Shown: positions 18,157-26,305 of the stretch, in pieces
Layout of the letters: every line of letters starts with the position of its first letter
Numbering within the stretch: the first letter of the stretch is position 1
Assembly (NCBI GenBank): GCA_021792755.1
Contig: JAJYUA010000009.1
Coordinates: forward strand, 62,001 to 126,000
Length of the DNA: 64,000 nucleotides
DNA from: Pseudomonadota bacterium
Lineage (GTDB): Bacteria; Pseudomonadota; Gammaproteobacteria; Steroidobacterales; Steroidobacteraceae
Direction of reading: 5' to 3'
Made by a program: the position numbers and the translations under genes
The notes under the pieces: model-generated
Databases searched by the model: none
Told to the model about the DNA's origin: nothing
The model's input: only the letters and a program-made list of their open reading frames with translations

Positions 18157-19590
18157 ATGGAGACGCGCCGGACGAAAGCCACTCCATTCGACAGGTCCGA
18201 CCGGGGCGATCCCCTGGCGATGGCGCTGCGCGCCCTAACCGCGCCGCGCCGCTATATCCGCCCCTGGTATCTCGCCTATCTGCTGCTCGGGATGGTCACC
18301 TCGGGGCTGCTGCCGGTGCTGCTGCCTCTGGCGGTCGAATCCTCTTCCGGCAGCCTCGCCACCGTGGCCTACGTCATGGGAGCCTACAATTTCGGCCTGT
18401 TGACCTCTCCGCTGTGGGGCTTGCTGGCCGAGCGCATCAAGGCGTACCGCAAGCTGTTCCTCGGCAGCTTTCTGCTCACGGCCGGCGGTACGCTCGGGCT
18501 GCTTCTGTCGAGAGCTCTTCCGTCCTGGCTGCTTGCAGCTTTCGCACTGGGTGCGGGCTCGGGAGGCGCGGCGACGCTGGCGACGCTGTTCGTCGTCGAT
18601 TTCGCGCCCCGGACCGAATGGGAGCCGCGCATCGGCTGGCTGCAGACTTTCAATGCCACCGGCCAGGTTGCCGGGCTGATGCTGGCCGCGGCGTTCGCGG
18701 GCGGGGATTTCGCGCCCGCACTGTGGGTCTGCGTCACGTTGCTGCTGTTGGCCATGGCAGTGGGCGGTATCGGCCTGCCGGGAACGCCCCGCGCTGCGGC
18801 CGGCGCCACCGAACACGCGCACCGGCATATCGACGTGCGGGCGCTCGCCCTGTTTCCGAAGCTGATCCTGCCCTCCGGCGTAGACTTGCATTTCTACCAT
18901 CTGAATCTGCGCGGGCTGCGCAGGCTCCCGCAGACGCTCGGCACCCCGTTCGGGCGGTTCCTGCTCTCCTGGTTCGTGTTCGCATTCGCCGTCGCCGCGT
19001 TCTTCTCCTATTTCCCGCTGATGCTTGCGAAGGGCTATGGCATCGCCGCCCACACCAGTGCGATGGTCTATGCGGTGACCGCGGCCTTGGGCATCGGGCT
19101 TTACGTTCTCACCAGTCGCCTGACGGACCGGTACGGCCCGGGCCGCGTCTACCGCGCCGGCCTGGTGGTGCGTATCGTCGGCTTCGGCCTGCTGCTCGCC
19201 CCGTTTCTGATCGCAGTGGGCGGGCGGGCGCTGCTCGGGGTGGCGGGCTTTGCGCTGATCGTGGTCGCCTGGCCCCTGTTGAGTGTCTCCGGAACCGACC
19301 TCGGGGCGAGCCTGACGCCGTTCAGCGAGGGCGCGGCGGTTGGGCTGCTGAACGCCGCCCTCGCGCTCGCCACGGCCCTCGGCATCGTCGTCAGCGGCCC
19401 GCTGGTGGCCCGCTGGGGTTACGCGACCATTCCCGCGACGGCGATCGCGGGACTCGCCATTTCGCTCTGGCTCGGCACGGACAGGCGCGGCCGCGGCGCG
19501 CCCGAGACGAGCCGCCCCGGCCCCGCCGGCGCGGACGGGGAAAGGCCAGAGGAGCAGGCTGCGACCGCTCCTCGGGTAACTCGCACATGA
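18157..19590 (+). CDS. MFS transporter
   Basis: This 477-residue protein has about 12 hydrophobic helices, such as LAYLLLGMVTSGLLPVLLPL, ALPSWLLAAFALGAGSGGAA and VVRIVGFGLLLAPFLIAVGG. It has the loop motif PLWGLLAERIKAYRKLF between helices 2 and 3, a form of the MFS D-R-x-G-R-R signature, and SRLTDRYGPGRVYRAG in the second half. It should exchange or export a small molecule; the substrate is not clear. An alternative ATG at 18220 would remove 21 residues before the first helix. The stop overlaps the next gene by four bases, so the two are co-translated. Confidence 0.8.
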   Translation: METRRTKATPFDRSDRGDPLAMALRALTAPRRYIRPWYLAYLLLGMVTSGLLPVLLPLAVESSSGSLATVAYVMGAYNFGLLTSPLWGLLAERIKAYRKLFLGSFLLTAGGTLGLLLSRALPSWLLAAFALGAGSGGAATLATLFVVDFAPRTEWEPRIGWLQTFNATGQVAGLMLAAAFAGGDFAPALWVCVTLLLLAMAVGGIGLPGTPRAAAGATEHAHRHIDVRALALFPKLILPSGVDLHFYHLNLRGLRRLPQTLGTPFGRFLLSWFVFAFAVAAFFSYFPLMLAKGYGIAAHTSAMVYAVTAALGIGLYVLTSRLTDRYGPGRVYRAGLVVRIVGFGLLLAPFLIAVGGRALLGVAGFALIVVAWPLLSVSGTDLGASLTPFSEGAAVGLLNAALALATALGIVVSGPLVARWGYATIPATAIAGLAISLWLGTDRRGRGAPETSRPGPAGADGERPEEQAATAPRVTRT

Positions 19591-20567
19591 CGCGAGCCGA
19601 ATTCGCCGTTCTCGGGTCCGGAGCCCTCGGCTCGATCCTCGCGGCCCATCTCGCGGCGGCCGGGCACTGCGTGGTCGTGCTGGCGCGCGGCGGGCGCGCA
19701 AGGAGCATCGCGGAGCAGGGCCTTCGCATCAGGGGCCTGGCGCAGATCTCAACCCCCGTACGGGTGATCACCGAGCCATCCGAACTGCGGGCGGCGCAGG
19801 TCTTGATCGTGGCGACGAAGACACCCGGCACGCAAGCCGCGCTCGAGCGCCTGCGGCATGTCGAGGTGGACGTGGCGTTCTCAGTCCAGAACGGAGTGTT
19901 GAAAGACGAGCTGCTGGCACGGACCTTCGGCGCCGATCACGTGCTCGGCGCACTCGCGGACACGAGTGGGGAGCTGCTTGCCTCCGGAGAGGTGCTGTTC
20001 ACGCGCAACGTGAGCTTGCCGCTCGGGGAGCTCACGGGCGGTGTCGGCCGCGCGGCACGGATCGCGGCAATCATCGATGCCGCGGGCGTCAGGTCCTGCG
20101 CAGTCGCCGACATCGTGGCGAGGGAGTGGAGCAAGTTCACCGCCTGGGTGTCGCTCATGAGCCTGGCGGTCTTGACGAGGTCCGCCACCTGGCGCTACCT
20201 GAGCGACCCGGACTGCGCGCTCGTGCTCGTGCGGATCACCCGCGAGGTCGCCCGGCTCGCCGAGGCGCAGGGCGTGACGCTGACGGAGGAAGGGATTCTG
20301 TTCCCCCTGCGCACCGTCCTGCAGGCCCCGGAAGCGCAGGCCGTGCAAGCGGTCCGGGCGACCGGGGAAAGACTGCGCTCGGACGCACCCGACCATCGCA
20401 TGTCCTCCCTGCAGGATCTCGAGGCGGGCCGCCCGCTCGAGGTCGATGAGACCCTGGGGCATGCGGCCCGCACGGCCGCGAAGCTGCGCCTTTCGCTGCC
20501 GTTGCTCGAGGCCACGCATCGCCTGGTCGCGGGAATCGACCGGCTGTGCGCAGCAGGGCATCCCTGA
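19587..20567 (+). CDS. Ketopantoate reductase family protein (ApbA/PanE-like)
   Basis: This 326-residue protein has the N-terminal Rossmann motif VLGSGALGSILAAHLAAAGH, then IVATKTPGTQ, FSVQNGV, EWSKF, and the C-terminal family motif SSLQDLEAGRPLEVDE. These match the ketopantoate reductase fold, which reduces 2-dehydropantoate with NADPH in pantothenate synthesis. Many genomes carry several paralogues with other roles, and the link with an MFS gene favours a secondary role over core PanE. The start at 19587 is fixed by the ATGA overlap with the transporter stop. Confidence 0.8.
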   Translation: MTRAEFAVLGSGALGSILAAHLAAAGHCVVVLARGGRARSIAEQGLRIRGLAQISTPVRVITEPSELRAAQVLIVATKTPGTQAALERLRHVEVDVAFSVQNGVLKDELLARTFGADHVLGALADTSGELLASGEVLFTRNVSLPLGELTGGVGRAARIAAIIDAAGVRSCAVADIVAREWSKFTAWVSLMSLAVLTRSATWRYLSDPDCALVLVRITREVARLAEAQGVTLTEEGILFPLRTVLQAPEAQAVQAVRATGERLRSDAPDHRMSSLQDLEAGRPLEVDETLGHAARTAAKLRLSLPLLEATHRLVAGIDRLCAAGHP

Positions 20568-20590
20568 TCCGCCGTCTCGGACGGCGGATC
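20566..20590 (+). terminator. Perfect hairpin at the end of the MFS-reductase unit
   Basis: An 11-base perfect stem (GATCCGCCGTC / GACGGCGGATC) with a three-base loop overlaps the stop codon at 20565-20567. No T tract follows, so it may end transcription weakly or protect the 3' end of the message. It could also serve leftward transcription. Confidence 0.45.
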
Positions 20591-20921
20591 AGCCGCTCGC
20601 GGCTCGAGCAGCCCGCGCAGCGGGAAGACAAAACCACAATGCGGCCCAGGAAGCCGCGACTGTGATGAGCACGGATGCGGCGCGCAGCCGTGTCGGGCGC
20701 GCAATATCGCCGGCGGTGCCGGGCCGCGGCGGCGGCCTCGCGCCCGCGGGCGCCGCGACACGCAAATGACGGACAGGTAAGATAGGCACAGGCGATCCCG
20801 ACGCCTACCGGGGGGGCAGCAGAGGCTGCGCAGCAAACGAACATGCTCCCCCGGCACGAGCGCGGCCGTGGCCGCGCGGGGCCCCACGACCGCACCTCAT
20901 CGTGAGCATTTCCGGGTACGT
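20591..20921. other. Intergenic region before the APC permease
   Basis: About 330 bases with no supported gene. A minus-strand open frame (20789-20589) would encode 66 residues with one hydrophobic stretch (SVLITVAASWAALWFCLP), but it lacks a convincing ribosome-binding site, so I do not call it. The region should hold the permease promoter. Confidence 0.35.
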
Positions 20922-22298
20922 ATGAGCGACAAGCTGAAGGCCAACTCACTCTCGTTCTTCGAGTCGATCATCATGGGCGTAGCCGGCAGCGCGCCCGGCT
21001 TCTCGATCGCGGTCGCGATCTCCGGCCTGTTGGCGACTGCCGGCTTCTTCTCGCCGAACGCCGTGCTGGTGTTCGCGCTGCCGATGCTCGGTGTCGCCCT
21101 CGCCTACAAGGGCCTCAACCGGAAGTTCCCGAACGCCGGCGCCGCCTACGAGTGGACCAAGATCGGCTTCGGCAAGCTTCCCGGGTACTTCTCCGGCTGG
21201 GCGCTCCTGGTGGCCTCGATGGTGTTCATGGTCACCGGCAGCGTGCCTCTCGGGACCGCGACGATCGACCTGGTCGATCCTTCTTTCGCGAGCCACGTGC
21301 TGCTCACGACCGGTATCGGAGCCATCTGGTTCGTCGGTATCGGGCTCGTCCTGATTGCCGGGATCGAAATCACCAGCAGAGTGCAGGTCCTCATGAGCTC
21401 GGTCGAGCTGCTGATCCTGTTCGCGATCTCGCTCGCCGCCTTCGTGCGCACCGCGACCGGGCACGCGCTCAATCCATTCTCCTGGAGCTGGTTCGGATTC
21501 CGATACTCGCGCGCGAGTTTCGCATCCTCCGCGCTGATCGTCGTGTTCCTTTATTGGGGCTGGGACGTGACCGCGAATCTTTCCGAGGAAACCCGCAACG
21601 ACCGCCCGAACACCGCCGGCAACGGCGGCTTCCTGAGCGTGTTCGTGACGATCGCCGCGTTCGCCGCGTTCACGGCGGCGACGCTGATGTTGTTTTCGCT
21701 TCGCGACGCTTCGGGATTCTCCGACAACCTGATCTATGACGTCGCGATCGCGGCCGGCCTGGGCCGGGCCGGCGGCTATGCCGCCGCGCTTGCACTGATC
21801 CTCTCCAGCATCGCCACGCTGGAGACGACGATGCTGCAGTTCTCGCGAACGCTGTTCGCCATGGGGCGCGATCGGGCGCTGCCCGGCTATTTCGGCAAGG
21901 TGCATGCGCGCACCGTCACGCCCGTGCGCACGATGTATCTGCTGCTCGCGGTCGGCCTCGCCGTGATTTTCGCCTCGAGCTTCCTGCCGTCGATCGACTC
22001 GATCCTCGCCGACTCGGTCAATGCGATCGCCGTGCAGGTTTCCTACTATTACGGGCTCGCCGGGCTGGTCTGCGCCTGGCTGTACAGGGGCAGCTATCGG
22101 GAGTCGCGCGCGACCTTCCTGCAGTACGCGATCGTGCCCGCGCTGAGCGCGATCGTGCTCATCACACTGGGGGTCTACGCGATCTCGACGTTCAACGCGA
22201 CCACCCGGATCGTCGGCATTGGCGGACTGATCGCGGGAATCCTCTTCTTCCGGCCCGGCGGATATCGCCGCCTGACGGCGGCGGTGCCCGTCTCCTGA
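20922..22298 (+). CDS. APC-family amino acid permease
   Basis: This 458-residue protein has about 12 hydrophobic helices and the APC N-terminal pattern (SFFESIIMGVAGSAPGFSIA, where the glycine-rich break in helix 1 binds the amino-acid backbone), then NRKFPNAGAAYEWTKIGFGK in helix 2-3. FLYWGWDVTANLSEETRN is the typical helix 6 break region. It is a proton- or sodium-coupled amino acid or amine importer; the substrate is unknown. The ATG at 20922 (MSDKLKANS) matches family starts. It stands alone between two intergenic regions. Confidence 0.85.
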   Translation: MSDKLKANSLSFFESIIMGVAGSAPGFSIAVAISGLLATAGFFSPNAVLVFALPMLGVALAYKGLNRKFPNAGAAYEWTKIGFGKLPGYFSGWALLVASMVFMVTGSVPLGTATIDLVDPSFASHVLLTTGIGAIWFVGIGLVLIAGIEITSRVQVLMSSVELLILFAISLAAFVRTATGHALNPFSWSWFGFRYSRASFASSALIVVFLYWGWDVTANLSEETRNDRPNTAGNGGFLSVFVTIAAFAAFTAATLMLFSLRDASGFSDNLIYDVAIAAGLGRAGGYAAALALILSSIATLETTMLQFSRTLFAMGRDRALPGYFGKVHARTVTPVRTMYLLLAVGLAVIFASSFLPSIDSILADSVNAIAVQVSYYYGLAGLVCAWLYRGSYRESRATFLQYAIVPALSAIVLITLGVYAISTFNATTRIVGIGGLIAGILFFRPGGYRRLTAAVPVS

Positions 22299-22417
22299 CA
22301 CGGGCCGCACATCACCACGGCCGCCAGGAAGCGCAGGCCCGGAGCGCGCGCCGGCCCGGTCAGCGTCGGACCGGCACCGGCTCCACCACGGACAAGGAGA
22401 CGCGGAAGGTAGTCACG

Positions 22418-22927
22418 CTATTCCGCGTGGCGTGTTGCTTCGAAGAGGAACCACGTCCGGCGCTCCGCCTCGTCGATCCACACTTCGAGCAGGCTCGCCG
22501 TGGCGACGTCCCGGTGCTCATCGCAAACCCCGTGGAGTTGTCGCATGGAAGCGGCGAGTTGCTGGTTGTCGTCCCGCAGCTCCGACAGCATGTCGCGCGG
22601 GGTGACGAACGCCGCGTCATTGTCACGCAACCGCTGCAGCTTTGCGATGTGTCCGATCGAGCGCAGGGTCGTGCCGCCGACCTTGCGCGCCCGCTCGGCT
22701 ATGGAATCGGTGATCGCGTAAATCTGCGTCGCCTGCTCGTCGAGCAGCAGGTGGTAGTCGCGAAAATGCGGACCTGAGATGTGCCAGTGGAAATTCTTCG
22801 TCTTGATGTAAAGCGCGAACACATCCGCCAGCAACGCGGTGAGCGCCGGCGGTATGTCCCGGATCGCCTGCGGCGAAAGGCCGGATGGCGTATCGAGAGT
22901 GGCGGTCTTTCGGGCTTCTTTGTCCAT
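22418..22927 (-). CDS. dps: Dps-family ferritin-like DNA-protection protein
   Basis: This 169-residue protein shows the Dps ferroxidase signature KTKNFHWHISGPHFRDYHLL followed by LDEQ: the first histidine of FHWH, then the H/D and E residues that bind iron between subunits. LEVWIDEAERRTWFL near the end is also typical. Dps forms 12-subunit shells that oxidise and store iron and bind DNA in stress. The start (MDKEARKTA) follows a GAGGATCC-type ribosome-binding site. It is probably controlled by oxidative stress or stationary phase, though no OxyR box was identified. Confidence 0.9.
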   Translation of the reverse strand: MDKEARKTATLDTPSGLSPQAIRDIPPALTALLADVFALYIKTKNFHWHISGPHFRDYHLLLDEQATQIYAITDSIAERARKVGGTTLRSIGHIAKLQRLRDNDAAFVTPRDMLSELRDDNQQLAASMRQLHGVCDEHRDVATASLLEVWIDEAERRTWFLFEATRHAE

Positions 22928-23007
22928 CGCGAGGATCCTCTCGGTTGAATGGCGCGGCGCCTATGCGCCGCGGATGTAGGCCGGACATCTTAGCGCGGCA
23001 GGCAATC

Positions 23008-23145
23008 TCAGACGAGCTTGGCGTCGAGCATGATCGGTGCCTTGAGGAGCTTCGAGGCCGGGCAGTTCTTGTGCGCATCGGCGGCCATCCAAGCGCGCGT
23101 TTCACCATCCAGGCCGGGGACTGCAGCGCACAGCGTCAGCGGCCG
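23008..23145 (-). pseudogene. C-terminal remnant of an OsmC-family protein
   Basis: The last 45 or so codons before the stop at 23008 read as the tail of an OsmC/Ohr peroxide-resistance protein: RPLTLCAAVPGLDGETRAWM, then DAHKNCPASKLLKAPIMLDA. The Cys-Pro-x-Ser-Lys pattern and the closing strand are typical. Upstream no OsmC sequence is present in any frame, including the first catalytic cysteine, so most of the gene is gone. It lies next to dps, another oxidative-stress gene, within the gap between dps and the FlhC-like gene. Confidence 0.5.
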
Positions 23146-23280
23146 AGCGACGGGTCCTGAGCCCCCGGCCCTGCGGCTGCAGCGCGACCGCGGCTTCGGC
23201 GGCACGCTCCGCGGCCGAACAGCACGCGCGCTCGAGAATCCCTTCAGGCGCGCGGTCCGCCCGCGCTTGCGGGCGAACCG

Positions 23281-23838
23281 TCAAGTCGAGCCACGCGCCG
23301 TTCTCGCCGGCTGGCACTGGCCGCATGTCGGCTGACGCGAATCCAGCCGATCGATGAGCACCGTGGCGCCGCACGATGCGCACTGCCCGAGTCCGATGAC
23401 CTCGTTCTTGGCGATCCCGAGAACGAAGTTGAGCATGTCCTCGAATTGAATCTTGCCTTCGGGGAAGCACGCGCAAAAGGTCTCGTACGCGTGGCACAGG
23501 CGCTCGGCGAGCTCCAGGGGCAAGGGTCCCCGCCGTGAGATGTCTGCGAGAGCTTGCGGCAGAAGCACGCCGTAAGCGCGGCAGATCGCCGCGAGCGACG
23601 CTCCCTCGCTTCGCGCCCGCATCGAGCGGGTGAACCGGGACAAGGAGACCGGGGACGATCCACGAGGGCGCATCCGCCCGGTAATGCCCCAGCGCCGGCG
23701 CAGCGTCCTTTGCTGATTGCGCGAAAGACCCGTCATTGCCGAGATCGTCCGCGTGCGCACCTTGTGCGCCATCAGCTTGTATGCGAGTTGGTGGCGCCTC
23801 GAGTCGCGCAGCGTACCGTCATCGCCCGTGGTGTCCAT
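23281..23838 (-). CDS. FlhC-like zinc-binding transcriptional regulator
   Basis: This 185-residue protein resembles FlhC along its length. Its N-terminal helices (RRHQLAYKLMAHKVRTRTIS, MTGLSRNQQRTLRRRWG) match the FlhC region QLAMELI...LSRGRLIKLYKELRG, and the C-terminus carries the two zinc-binding CxxC pairs (QCASCGATVLIDR and PTCGQCQP). FlhC joins FlhD to activate flagellar genes in enterobacteria and relatives. The ATG at 23838 has a strong GAGGAAGG site upstream; an earlier start would add residues outside the family. No flagellar gene is in view, and the possible partner is encoded divergently 87 bases away. Confidence 0.65.
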   Translation of the reverse strand: MDTTGDDGTLRDSRRHQLAYKLMAHKVRTRTISAMTGLSRNQQRTLRRRWGITGRMRPRGSSPVSLSRFTRSMRARSEGASLAAICRAYGVLLPQALADISRRGPLPLELAERLCHAYETFCACFPEGKIQFEDMLNFVLGIAKNEVIGLGQCASCGATVLIDRLDSRQPTCGQCQPARTARGST

Positions 23839-23925
23839 TGTTTTCCTTCCTCTTTGCCCACGATGTGTGTCAAGCCCGAGTTTTGATCTAAAATCGTCAA
23901 ATCGGCGCGTGGCGATTGCCGTGCC

Positions 23926-24657
23926 GTGACGGCAGTCGGCTCCCCTCATTGCGGACGGCGGAACGTGTCCAGACAATCCCGGAGACGCTCGGGCTTTTCA
24001 GCGCCCCCCTCAATTGCGCCTCCTCCCTGGACCGGTGCAACCTGCCTCGAGCTCGTTCACGAGTTCAACGGACGGTTCATCGAGGAGGTGGTCGAGAGCG
24101 CGCGTGAAAGCGATTGGCGCAAGGCCCCCGCGATGGTGCGGATGCAGCCGGGCCTGTGGGTGAACCTGGATGCCGCGGCACGCCGGCGCGCGAGCCGCTG
24201 TCCGTTGCTGCTCGCGGACATCCGCTTCCGGAATGCGCCGTGGTGGCAGCGGCTGTGCAACGACGCTTCGTGGCGGGACGCCCCGCCCGGTCCGACCCGC
24301 CTGTTCCTGCGCAGTCAGGCCGTCGAGCTGACGCGGGACGCACTCATCGTTGCCTGGAGAACCGCTCAGCAGGACACCCGGCTTGCCGTGACTCTGCTGG
24401 GCATGTCCGGGGAAGTCGCCGGGATCGTGGCGACGCTCGGCCTGGGCCATCTGCGGCGCATCGCCGATCTGCATCATCGGCACTTGCGGCCGCGATGGGA
24501 CGGATCGAGCACGTTCTGGGGCCGGCTTCTGCGCGCGGCGAGCCGCGATGATCGCCAGGCGCTGTGCGATCTGCATCTGCACGCATGGCAGCTTGCGGAC
24601 GCCGACAGCGGGTCCGCAGCTTCCGCGGCCAAGGCCACCACGGGGCTCCGTGATTGA
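23926..24657 (+). CDS. Protein with a FlhD-like C-terminal domain
   Basis: This protein is up to 243 residues long. The C-terminal 90 residues align by eye with FlhD: IVAWRTAQQDTRLAVTLLGM then SGEVAGIVATLGLGHLRRIA, matching FlhD [20 protein letters not shown] and NEEMATTLAALTLPQMVKLA, followed by a DLHHRHLRPRWD match to ETNQLVCHFRFD. The N-terminal 130 residues (LVHEFNGRFIEEVVESARES, NLDAAARRRASRCPLLLADI) are not in classical FlhD and I do not recognise them. Its start is uncertain: GTG at 23926 is the most upstream, with no clear ribosome-binding site. It is divergent from the FlhC-like gene. Confidence 0.5.
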   Translation: MTAVGSPHCGRRNVSRQSRRRSGFSAPPSIAPPPWTGATCLELVHEFNGRFIEEVVESARESDWRKAPAMVRMQPGLWVNLDAAARRRASRCPLLLADIRFRNAPWWQRLCNDASWRDAPPGPTRLFLRSQAVELTRDALIVAWRTAQQDTRLAVTLLGMSGEVAGIVATLGLGHLRRIADLHHRHLRPRWDGSSTFWGRLLRAASRDDRQALCDLHLHAWQLADADSGSAASAAKATTGLRD

Positions 24658-25003
24658 TGAATGCCGACTCATGTCCTTCGTCGCCATCTGCCGAGACCCG
24701 GCCCGATGCCGCGGCAAATCGACCGGCAGTCCCTGCCAAGGCGAGACCCTCCGGCGCCGACGACATCAAACCCTCTTCACCGCCCGCTTGCGCAGCGCGG
24801 CGGCGCTCACTTCCCAAGTTGGGGAGGGGTACGAGGCGCCGAGTCTCACGCGTCGCAAACACCGAGTGAGCGGTATCTTAGTCTGTTTGTCGCTGTAGCA
24901 CGACATTCGATGCGATGATTTTGAATGATTTGGATTCGGTGGCGAAGACTGTTCCGTATCCGCACAGTCTGTCCGCGCACCCCGAGCCCGGCGCCGCTGC
25001 GGC
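24658..25003. other. Gene-poor stretch after the FlhD-like gene
   Basis: I see no supported gene in these 350 bases. Open frames on both strands are short, rich in arginine, proline and serine, and lack ribosome-binding sites. The next 150 bases hold a decayed LysR tail. Confidence 0.35.
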
Positions 25004-25150
25004 GTCGATCACTGCGCGCAGCTTCGGTGCAGGCGCCGCTCGCTTCGGCAAGTAGGGTAAAGAGCCCCTCTTCCTGTGACGCGATCTGTGCAGGCTGCCC
25101 AGCAGACGTCCCCCCGCGCGGATGGCTCGCGCACGAGCGGCTCGAAGAGG
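25004..25150 (-). pseudogene. Possible C-terminal remnant of a LysR-type regulator
   Basis: On the minus strand two neighbouring frames give FEPLVREPSARGD and IRAGGRLLGSLHRSRHRKRG followed by YLPKRAAPAPKLRAVIDAAA. This resembles the end of many LysR effector domains (a YPxRR-x-xxPKLRAxID motif). A frameshift is needed to join the parts and no stop follows in place, so it is a decayed fragment at best. The evidence is a short motif, so the call is weak. Confidence 0.3.
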
Positions 25151-25238
25151 TGGGGCGCCCCCTATGTCCGCCAGGGCAAGGTCGCACGCCGGCGTGGCGG
25201 CGGTGATCGCGGCCGTGCCGCTCGCCTTCACGGACACC

Positions 25239-26228
25239 TCAGCGAGCTCGCGCGCGCTCCATCAGCGGCGAGAGCGACACCATCACGGCGGCCAGGAGAA
25301 TCAGACCGCCCCCGAGCCAGGAAAGGCCGCTCACCCGCTCGTGCAGTATCACCTCTCCGAGCAGCGCGCCGACAAGAGGCTCGAGATTGTTGAGAATCCC
25401 GGCCCGGTACGCCGGCATGTGCCGCAAGCCCCAGTTTGCAAGGCAGAACGCCACGAACGTACACAGCACGCCCAAGCCGACGAGCCCGAGCCACGTCGAG
25501 GCGTCCGCGTGCACGATGACCGTCACGGACTGGCTGCTCAAGGCATCAAAGGGCAGCAGCATCAGCGTCCCGAGCAGCATGGTATAGGCGGTGGTGGCAA
25601 CGGCCGAGTATCGAGCCATCAGCTGCTTGCACGTCAGCACCCATCCCGCCGCGGCAACCATCGAGAGCAGTATCAGCGCGGGCCCTCTCCATCCGCTTGC
25701 GGTGGGCGTCAGACCGACAATCATCGCCGCGCCGACGCTTGAGGTCAGTACGGCGCCCCAGCCGGCAGCGCCCAGACGCTCATGGCGAATCGTGACCGCG
25801 GCCACGGCGACCACTGCCGGAAAGGTGCCGATGAGCAAAGCCGCCGTCGCCGCCGCGGTCATGCTCAATCCGACGTACTGCAGCAGCATCAGAGCAGGAA
25901 CGCCCAAAAAGGCCGCCAGTAGAAATTGCGGCAGATCGGCGAGCCGCACACTCTCTCGCCGCCACAGCACCACCGCGGAAAACGGCAGCGCGGCGAGAAT
26001 GAACCGCCAGATGACCGTTTGGATCGGGTCGAGCTGCCTCAGCACGATTTTCCCGAACGTGAACGACGCACCCCACAAGGTGGCGGCGAGCGCGACAGCC
26101 GCCGGGGCCGCGAGGTGTACCCACCGGGGTTGGGCCGTATCCACGACCGCCCGCCCGGCACGGTCCGCGCACCCGGCGTCCGCGCCCACCGGTGCCGACG
26201 GCTCGACCGTGATTTGGGACTGGCTCAC
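25239..26228 (-). CDS. EamA-family (DMT) transporter
   Basis: This 329-residue protein has two repeats of five hydrophobic helices, the EamA layout of drug/metabolite transporters: AVALAATLWGASFTFGKIVL opens the first repeat and LILLSMVAAAGWVLTCKQLM the second, and NLEPLVGALLGEVILHE is a typical late helix. Such proteins usually export metabolites or amino acids. It starts with GTG at 26228, with no clear ribosome-binding site. It is divergent from a CGNR-type regulator, which is the likely controller of its expression through the repeats between them. Confidence 0.82.
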   Translation of the reverse strand: MSQSQITVEPSAPVGADAGCADRAGRAVVDTAQPRWVHLAAPAAVALAATLWGASFTFGKIVLRQLDPIQTVIWRFILAALPFSAVVLWRRESVRLADLPQFLLAAFLGVPALMLLQYVGLSMTAAATAALLIGTFPAVVAVAAVTIRHERLGAAGWGAVLTSSVGAAMIVGLTPTASGWRGPALILLSMVAAAGWVLTCKQLMARYSAVATTAYTMLLGTLMLLPFDALSSQSVTVIVHADASTWLGLVGLGVLCTFVAFCLANWGLRHMPAYRAGILNNLEPLVGALLGEVILHERVSGLSWLGGGLILLAAVMVSLSPLMERARAR

Positions 26229-26230
26229 GC

Positions 26231-26302
26231 GTAACCTATTTTCTAAATTCTAAGGGTTACAATACGGGTCTCTGCTTAACTGGTCAATACCACTTAACTG
26301 GT
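26231..26302. promoter_or_regulatory. Repeat-rich control region between EamA and CGNR genes
   Basis: A direct repeat CTTAACTGGT occurs at 26275-26284 and 26293-26302 (18-base period), ending four bases before the CGNR start codon. A separate inverted pair GTAACC (26231-26236) and GGTTAC (26255-26260) lies next to the EamA start. The region is AT-rich compared with its neighbours. The placement suggests operators for the adjacent regulator, which would control itself and the transporter; this is inference. Confidence 0.45.
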
Positions 26303-26305
26303 TAT

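Noticed and set aside
20589-20789. Possible 66-residue minus-strand membrane peptide
   Set aside because: It has one hydrophobic stretch but no convincing ribosome-binding site and low-complexity flanks.
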